Source: DASQVO01 sp035640715
GTDB lineage: Bacteria > Actinomycetota > Actinomycetes > Streptosporangiales > Streptosporangiaceae
Reading direction: 5' to 3'
NCBI GenBank assembly: GCA_035640715.1
Contig: DASQVO010000498.1
Span: 1-9,618, forward strand
DNA length: 9,618 nt
Made by a program: the position numbers and the translations under genes. Below, piece after piece: positions 5,811 to 9,618 of the stretch (within the stretch, counting starts at the first letter, position 1; each line of letters begins with the position of its first letter). A model generated the notes under the pieces. It did not search any database and was not told the origin of the DNA. It saw only the letters and a program-made list of their open reading frames with translations.

Positions 5811-8800
5811 TCAGCGGAAGTTGCGTGCCCGGGTGCCGGCGGCGAGTTCCAGCGGTTCGATCGTTTCGGCGACGACGTTGACGACTCCGTAGCCTGCCTC
5901 GATGTGGCCGTGCACGATCATGGCGGAGGCTTGCTGGGCGGCGCGGCGGTGGCGGGCCCATACGCCGGGTGGGCAGATGATGTTGATGAGCCCGGTTTCG
6001 TCTTCGAGGTTGATGAACGTCGTCCCGTTGGCGGTCTCCGGGCGCTGCCGGTGGGTGACGACGCCGGCGACGGTGACCCGCTGCCCGTGGGGGACGTTTT
6101 TCAGCCTGGCGGCGATGGTCACGCCGCGCTTGCCGAGGTCGGGGCGGGCGAGTTCGGTGAGTGAGGTGCCGGTGGTGATGCCGGTGGCCCACAGGTCGGC
6201 GGCGGCCTCCTCGGCGGGGGTCATGGCCGGCAACGGCGGGGGGTCGGCGCCGGGGATGATGCCGTCGAACTGGCCGGGACCGGCGTGGGCGAGGGCGCCG
6301 GCGGCCCACAGGGCATGGCGCCGGTTGCCGCCGTCGAGGCTGGCGGTGGCGCCGGCCAGGGCGAGGGCTTCCAGCTGGAGCTGGGTGAGGGCGGTGCGGC
6401 GGGCCAGGTCGGCGAGGTCGCGGTAGGGCTGGCCGGCCGCGATCCGTGCGGCGGCCTGGTGGCCGATGGTGCGGACCGAGGCCAGGCCGAGGCGCACCGC
6501 GGGGCGGCCGGGGCTGTCGCCTTCTTCCAGGCAGGCGGCGGGGGTGCTGGTGTTGACGTCGGGACGGTGTACCTGTACGCCGTGACGGCGGGCGTCGGCG
6601 ACCAGGGTGCGCGGTGCCCAGAATCCCATGGGCTGGGAGTTGAGCAGCCCGGCGAGGAACGCGGCCGGGTAGTGCAGTTTCAGCCAGGCCGAGGCGTAGA
6701 CCAGGTAGGCGAAGCTGACGGCGTGGGATTCGGGGAAGCCGAAACTGGCGAAGGCGGCCATCTTGCCCCAGATGGTGTCGGCGGCCGGGCCGGTGATGCC
6801 GCGGCGGGTCATGCCGGCGTAGAAGCGGGCGCGCAGGGCCTGCATCCGCTGGGTGGAGCGTTTGGCGCCCATGGCCTGGCGGAGCTGGTCGGCCTCGGCC
6901 GGGCTGAATCCGGCGACGTCAATGGCCATCTGCATGAGCTGCTCCTGGAACAGCGGCACGCCGAGGGTGCGCCGCAGGCAGGGCTCCAGCAGCGGGTGGG
7001 GGTAGGTGACGGGTTCCTCGCCGCGGCGGCGGCGCAGGTAGGGGTGGACCGAGCCGCCCTGGATCGGGCCGGGGCGGATCAGCGCCACCTCGACGACCAG
7101 GTCGTAGAAGGTTTGCGGGTGCAGCCTTGGCAGCGTGCCCATCTGGGCGCGGGATTCAACCTGGAACACCCCGACCGTGTCGGCGCGGGCGAGCATCTGG
7201 TACACGGCGGGCTCTTGCGGCAGGGCGGCCAGGTCGATGGTGACGTGGTGGAAGCTGGCGATCAGGTCGATGGTGCGGTGCAGGGCCTCCAGCATGCCCA
7301 GGCCGAGCAGGTCGAATTTGACCAGGCCGATCGCGGCGCAGTCGTCTTTGTCCCACTGCAGCACCGTGCGGCCGGGGGCGGTGGCCCACTCGATGGGGCA
7401 GACCTCCAGGATTGGCCGGTCGCAGATCACCATCCCCCCGGAATGAACGCCCAGGTGACGGGGCAGCCCCTCCAGCCGCGCGGCCAGGGCCTTCACCGGC
7501 GGCGGGATCCCGCCGGCGGGATCGCCTGTGGGCGGCAGGCTGCTAAGTGAGGCGGGGCCGCCATGGCCCTCGGTCTGTTGTGACCAGGCAGCGATGGTGG
7601 CGGGCGGGTAGCCGAGGGCCCGGGCGGCATCGCGGAGGGCGGAGCGGGGCCGGTAGGTGATGACGTCGGCGACCTGGGCGGCGTGGTGGCGGCCGTGCCG
7701 CTGGTAGACGTATTGAATGACCTCTTCCCGCCGTCCTGCCTCGATGTCCAGGTCGATGTCGGGCGGGCCGTCACGGGCTACCGACAAGAACCGCTCGAAC
7801 AGCAGGCCCAAGCCGACCGCGTCGGCGCTGGTGATGCCGAGGGCGTAGCAGACGGCGCTGTTGGCCGCCGAGCCGCGGCCCTGGCAGAAGATGCCGCGGC
7901 GGCGGCAGAACGTCACGATGTCGTGCACAATCAGGAAGTAGCCGGCGAACCCGAGCTGGCCGATCACGGCCAGCTCGTGGTCCAGTTGCCGCCACGCGCC
8001 GGGCACCCGCTCGCCGTGGCGGGAGCCGTACCGGGTGGTGGCGCCGCCGGTGACCAGGTGCCGCAGGTAGGACAGTTCGTCATAGCCGGCCGGGACGGGA
8101 TATGGCGGCAGGCCGGGGGCGACCAGCCGCAGGTCGAAGGCGAGCTGCCGGCCGAGCTCGCCAGCGCGGGTCACGACGCCGGGGTAGCGGGCGAACCGGC
8201 GGGCCTGCTCGGCCGCCGAGCGCAGGTGCGCCCCGGGCCCGGCGGGCAGCCAGCCGTCCATCTCCTCCAGCGGCCGCCGTGCCCGGATCGCGGCCAAGGC
8301 GGCGGCGAGCCGGTGCCCGGCGGGGGTGGCGTAATGCACGTTGCCGGTGGCGACCGGCTCCACGCCGCGGGAGATCGCCAGCCGGGCGAGGGCGTCGTTG
8401 CGGGCGGTATCGACCGGGGCGTTATGGTGCCACAGCTCGACCGCCACGTTGCCGCGGCCGAACGCGGCGACCAGCCGGTCCAGTTCCCGCCCGGCCGCCT
8501 CCGGCCCGCCCGCAAAGAGGGCGGCGGGCACGGTGCCCTTGCGGCAGCCGGTCAGCACCAGCCAGTGCCCGCCCGCTGCCGCAGCCAGCCCGGCCAGCTC
8601 GAACCGGGGCCGGCCCTTGGCCTGGCCGGCCAGCTGGGCCTCGCCGATCACCCGGGCAAGCCGCGCATATCCGGCAGGGTCGCGGGCCAGCACCACCAGG
8701 TGCCGGCCGGCGGGGTCGGGTGTCCCGGTCCGCTGGTCCGCGGGGCCGAGGGTGAGCTCGGCGCCGAACACCGTGGCCACCCCGGCCGCGCGGGCGGCCT

Positions 8801-8966
8801 CGGCGAAGCGCACCGCCCCGTACAGGCCGTCATGGTCGGTCAGCGCCAGCGCCGGCAGGCCCAGCCGTGCCGCCTCGCCGGCCAGCTCGGCTGGCTGTGA
8901 GGCGCCGTCGAGGAAGGAGAACGCCGAATGGGCGTGCAGCTCGGCGTAGACCGGGTCGTCAGTCAT
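5811..8966 (-). CDS. dnaE2: Error-prone DNA polymerase DnaE2
   Basis: C-family DNA polymerase (DNA polymerase III alpha type) of the DnaE2/ImuC branch, which does damage-induced mutagenic translesion synthesis with ImuA' and ImuB. The start chosen is ATG at 8966: it overlaps the imuB stop, has GAGG six bases upstream (8976-8973), and leads straight into VYAELHAHSAFSFLDGAS. The frame could extend to 8999, but that would only read further into imuB. This gives 1051 residues, a normal DnaE2 length. PHP domain from residue 1 (HAHS at 11-14, ALTDHDGLYG at 41-50). Polymerase palm with PDIDLDI (402-408; catalytic Asp 405 and 407) and the third acidic residue in KFDLLGLGML (Asp 552). Fingers region with GAKRSTQRMQ and FGFPESHAVSFAYLVY. 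Helix-hairpin-helix and tail linker, then a C-terminal OB fold (RVTVAGVVTHRQRP, INLEDETGLINII) ending RARNFR, as is usual. No lesion is visible, unlike the genes downstream. Confidence 0.96.
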   Translation of the reverse strand: MTDDPVYAELHAHSAFSFLDGASQPAELAGEAARLGLPALALTDHDGLYGAVRFAEAARAAGVATVFGAELTLGPADQRTGTPDPAGRHLVVLARDPAGYARLARVIGEAQLAGQAKGRPRFELAGLAAAAGGHWLVLTGCRKGTVPAALFAGGPEAAGRELDRLVAAFGRGNVAVELWHHNAPVDTARNDALARLAISRGVEPVATGNVHYATPAGHRLAAALAAIRARRPLEEMDGWLPAGPGAHLRSAAEQARRFARYPGVVTRAGELGRQLAFDLRLVAPGLPPYPVPAGYDELSYLRHLVTGGATTRYGSRHGERVPGAWRQLDHELAVIGQLGFAGYFLIVHDIVTFCRRRGIFCQGRGSAANSAVCYALGITSADAVGLGLLFERFLSVARDGPPDIDLDIEAGRREEVIQYVYQRHGRHHAAQVADVITYRPRSALRDAARALGYPPATIAAWSQQTEGHGGPASLSSLPPTGDPAGGIPPPVKALAARLEGLPRHLGVHSGGMVICDRPILEVCPIEWATAPGRTVLQWDKDDCAAIGLVKFDLLGLGMLEALHRTIDLIASFHHVTIDLAALPQEPAVYQMLARADTVGVFQVESRAQMGTLPRLHPQTFYDLVVEVALIRPGPIQGGSVHPYLRRRRGEEPVTYPHPLLEPCLRRTLGVPLFQEQLMQMAIDVAGFSPAEADQLRQAMGAKRSTQRMQALRARFYAGMTRRGITGPAADTIWGKMAAFASFGFPESHAVSFAYLVYASAWLKLHYPAAFLAGLLNSQPMGFWAPRTLVADARRHGVQVHRPDVNTSTPAACLEEGDSPGRPAVRLGLASVRTIGHQAAARIAAGQPYRDLADLARRTALTQLQLEALALAGATASLDGGNRRHALWAAGALAHAGPGQFDGIIPGADPPPLPAMTPAEEAAADLWATGITTGTSLTELARPDLGKRGVTIAARLKNVPHGQRVTVAGVVTHRQRPETANGTTFINLEDETGLINIICPPGVWARHRRAAQQASAMIVHGHIEAGYGVVNVVAETIEPLELAAGTRARNFR
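8959..8966 (-). promoter_or_regulatory. 8-base stop/start overlap coupling imuB and dnaE2
   Basis: On the minus strand ATGACTGA contains the dnaE2 start (8966-8964) and the imuB stop TGA (8961-8959). The dnaE2 Shine-Dalgarno candidate GAGG (8976-8973) lies inside the last codons of imuB. Such overlap implies one transcript with coupled translation, consistent with the two proteins acting in one complex. Confidence 0.8.
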
Positions 8967-9618
8967 AGGCGGCCTCGATCCACCAGCGGCCGCCTTCAAC
9001 CGCGCACAGGTAGCCGGCCTGCCCGGCGGTCAGCAGCTGGAACCGGGCCCGGCGGCGGCCGGTCCCGGGGTCCCACCAGCATTCGTCCGCCGTCCACGGC
9101 CCGCCCCACGCCACGATGTCCTGCCACCGCCCGCCGAGTGACAAGCGCGCCGGCTCGCCGGTTATCTCGCCCCGCCCACTCACCCCAACCGGCCGCCCGG
9201 CGACATCAAGCACCTGGGCGGGCACCGGGTCGCGGTGGATCAGGGCCGGGGCCGGGGCCGGGAGCCGCCCCGGCCATGGCAGCCCCGCCGTCCGGTCACC
9301 GGCCGGCTCACCCCACGGCATCAGGGCTGACCGGGTGGCCGGGTCACGGCCGCCGCGCACCACCCCGGCCAGCACGGCGTCTGTGCCGAGCATCCCGCGT
9401 AGCCGGTCGATGCCGCGGGCCGCCCGCACGTCCGCGCCGGTGGCCTCCCCCCACAAGGCCAGCTGCCGGCCGGCCGGGACCGTCTGCCCGGCGGCCAGCC
9501 GCAGCACCGTGACCCCGGCCGGCCCCTCCGATGGCGGGCCGTCCGGTGCGGTTGGCAGCCATCCGTCGAGCTGCCAGCGGACCCGGTCGGCCATCGCCTG
9601 GGCGCCGAGCCCGCTGGC
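8959..9618 (-). CDS. imuB: ImuB, inactive Y-family polymerase-like mutasome adaptor, C-terminal part
   Basis: Partial gene; its 5' end lies beyond the right edge, and 219 residues are visible. ImuB is a Y-family polymerase relative without catalysis that links DnaE2 and ImuA' to the beta sliding clamp. The visible part is the region after the polymerase-like core: ADRVRWQLDGWL (little-finger end), then GRQLALWGEATG. QLALWG (bases 9465-9448) matches the beta-clamp-binding motif known in mycobacterial ImuB (QLPLWG). After it come RGIDRLRGMLGTDAVL, GGRDPATRSALMPWGEP and PWPGRLPAPAPA. The terminal segment PARLSLGGRWQDIVAWGGPW, ECWWDPG, RARFQLLT and GGRWWIEAAYD is the conserved C-terminus of actinobacterial ImuB proteins. 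It is directly coupled to dnaE2. No internal stop or frameshift is visible in this part. The polymerase core, imuA' and any LexA-controlled promoter would lie outside the window. Confidence 0.93.
   Translation of the reverse strand, partial: ASGLGAQAMADRVRWQLDGWLPTAPDGPPSEGPAGVTVLRLAAGQTVPAGRQLALWGEATGADVRAARGIDRLRGMLGTDAVLAGVVRGGRDPATRSALMPWGEPAGDRTAGLPWPGRLPAPAPALIHRDPVPAQVLDVAGRPVGVSGRGEITGEPARLSLGGRWQDIVAWGGPWTADECWWDPGTGRRRARFQLLTAGQAGYLCAVEGGRWWIEAAYD
9448..9465 (-). other. imuB: Beta-clamp-binding motif codons in imuB
   Basis: These six codons read QLALWG on the minus strand. The pattern QL-x-L-[WF]-G is the sliding-clamp-binding signature of ImuB, and its retention suggests the mutasome adaptor remains able to dock on the clamp. 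The assignment is by motif resemblance. Confidence 0.75.

Noticed and set aside
6285..7550. 421-codon plus-strand frame (and another at 7683-8900) opposite dnaE2
   Set aside because: Glycine/alanine/valine-rich mirror frames of the DnaE2 coding sequence without motifs.
8967..8999. Longer dnaE2 start giving 11 extra N-terminal residues
   Set aside because: It lies wholly inside imuB. The ATG at 8966 has a ribosome-binding site, the typical stop/start overlap, and starts right before the PHP domain.
1..9618. Search for tRNA/rRNA genes, CRISPR arrays, riboswitches, attachment sites and a LexA box
   Set aside because: No cloverleaf with a TTCGA-type arm, no regularly spaced repeats and no recognisable aptamer core. 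The expected LexA-controlled promoter of the imuB operon would lie outside the right edge.

Overview
The base composition (very GC-rich, with G/C in third codon positions) and the gene families point to a high-GC actinomycete. The histidine kinase, SpoIIE phosphatase and ImuB-DnaE2 proteins resemble those of Streptosporangiales-type genomes, but genus and species cannot be fixed from this window. Every recognisable gene lies on the minus strand except the first, plus a transposase scrap next to it.

Layout. (1) 2-484, plus strand: C-terminal part of a NarL/LiaS-type sensor histidine kinase. It enters from outside the window and lacks the G1 box of its ATPase domain. (2) 506-568: tail end of an IS30-family transposase, a dead remnant. 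(3) 645-2326, minus: PAS-GAF-SpoIIE (PP2C-type) serine phosphatase, broken by a one-base deletion; the missing C-terminus reads perfectly in the next frame. (4) 2587-4467, minus: a molybdenum hydroxylase pair of the isoquinoline 1-oxidoreductase type. The large subunit comes first and has lost its N-terminal portion; the iron-sulfur small subunit is complete and translationally coupled to it. (5) 4613-5606, minus: RsbRD/PucR-type transcriptional regulator with an internal deletion and frame change just before its helix-turn-helix. (6) 5811-9618, minus: the mutasome pair imuB (5' end outside the window) and dnaE2, overlapping by 8 bases and apparently intact.

How it fits together. The imuB-dnaE2 pair is the actinobacterial damage-tolerance and mutagenesis cassette: ImuB brings the error-prone polymerase DnaE2 to the sliding clamp. 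The PucR-type regulator sits directly upstream of the molybdenum hydroxylase on the same strand and may once have controlled it. The left 5.6 kb looks like a decaying accessory region. Four successive regulatory or metabolic genes each carry a different lesion (in-frame deletion, one-base frameshift, 5' truncation, internal deletion), with an IS30 scrap between two of them. A sequencing or assembly error could explain the one-base frameshift but not easily the others.

I found no convincing new biological system. The most notable signals are the clustered gene decay, the G1-less kinase and the reversed, coupled order of the hydroxylase subunits. No intergenic stretch exceeds about 260 bases.
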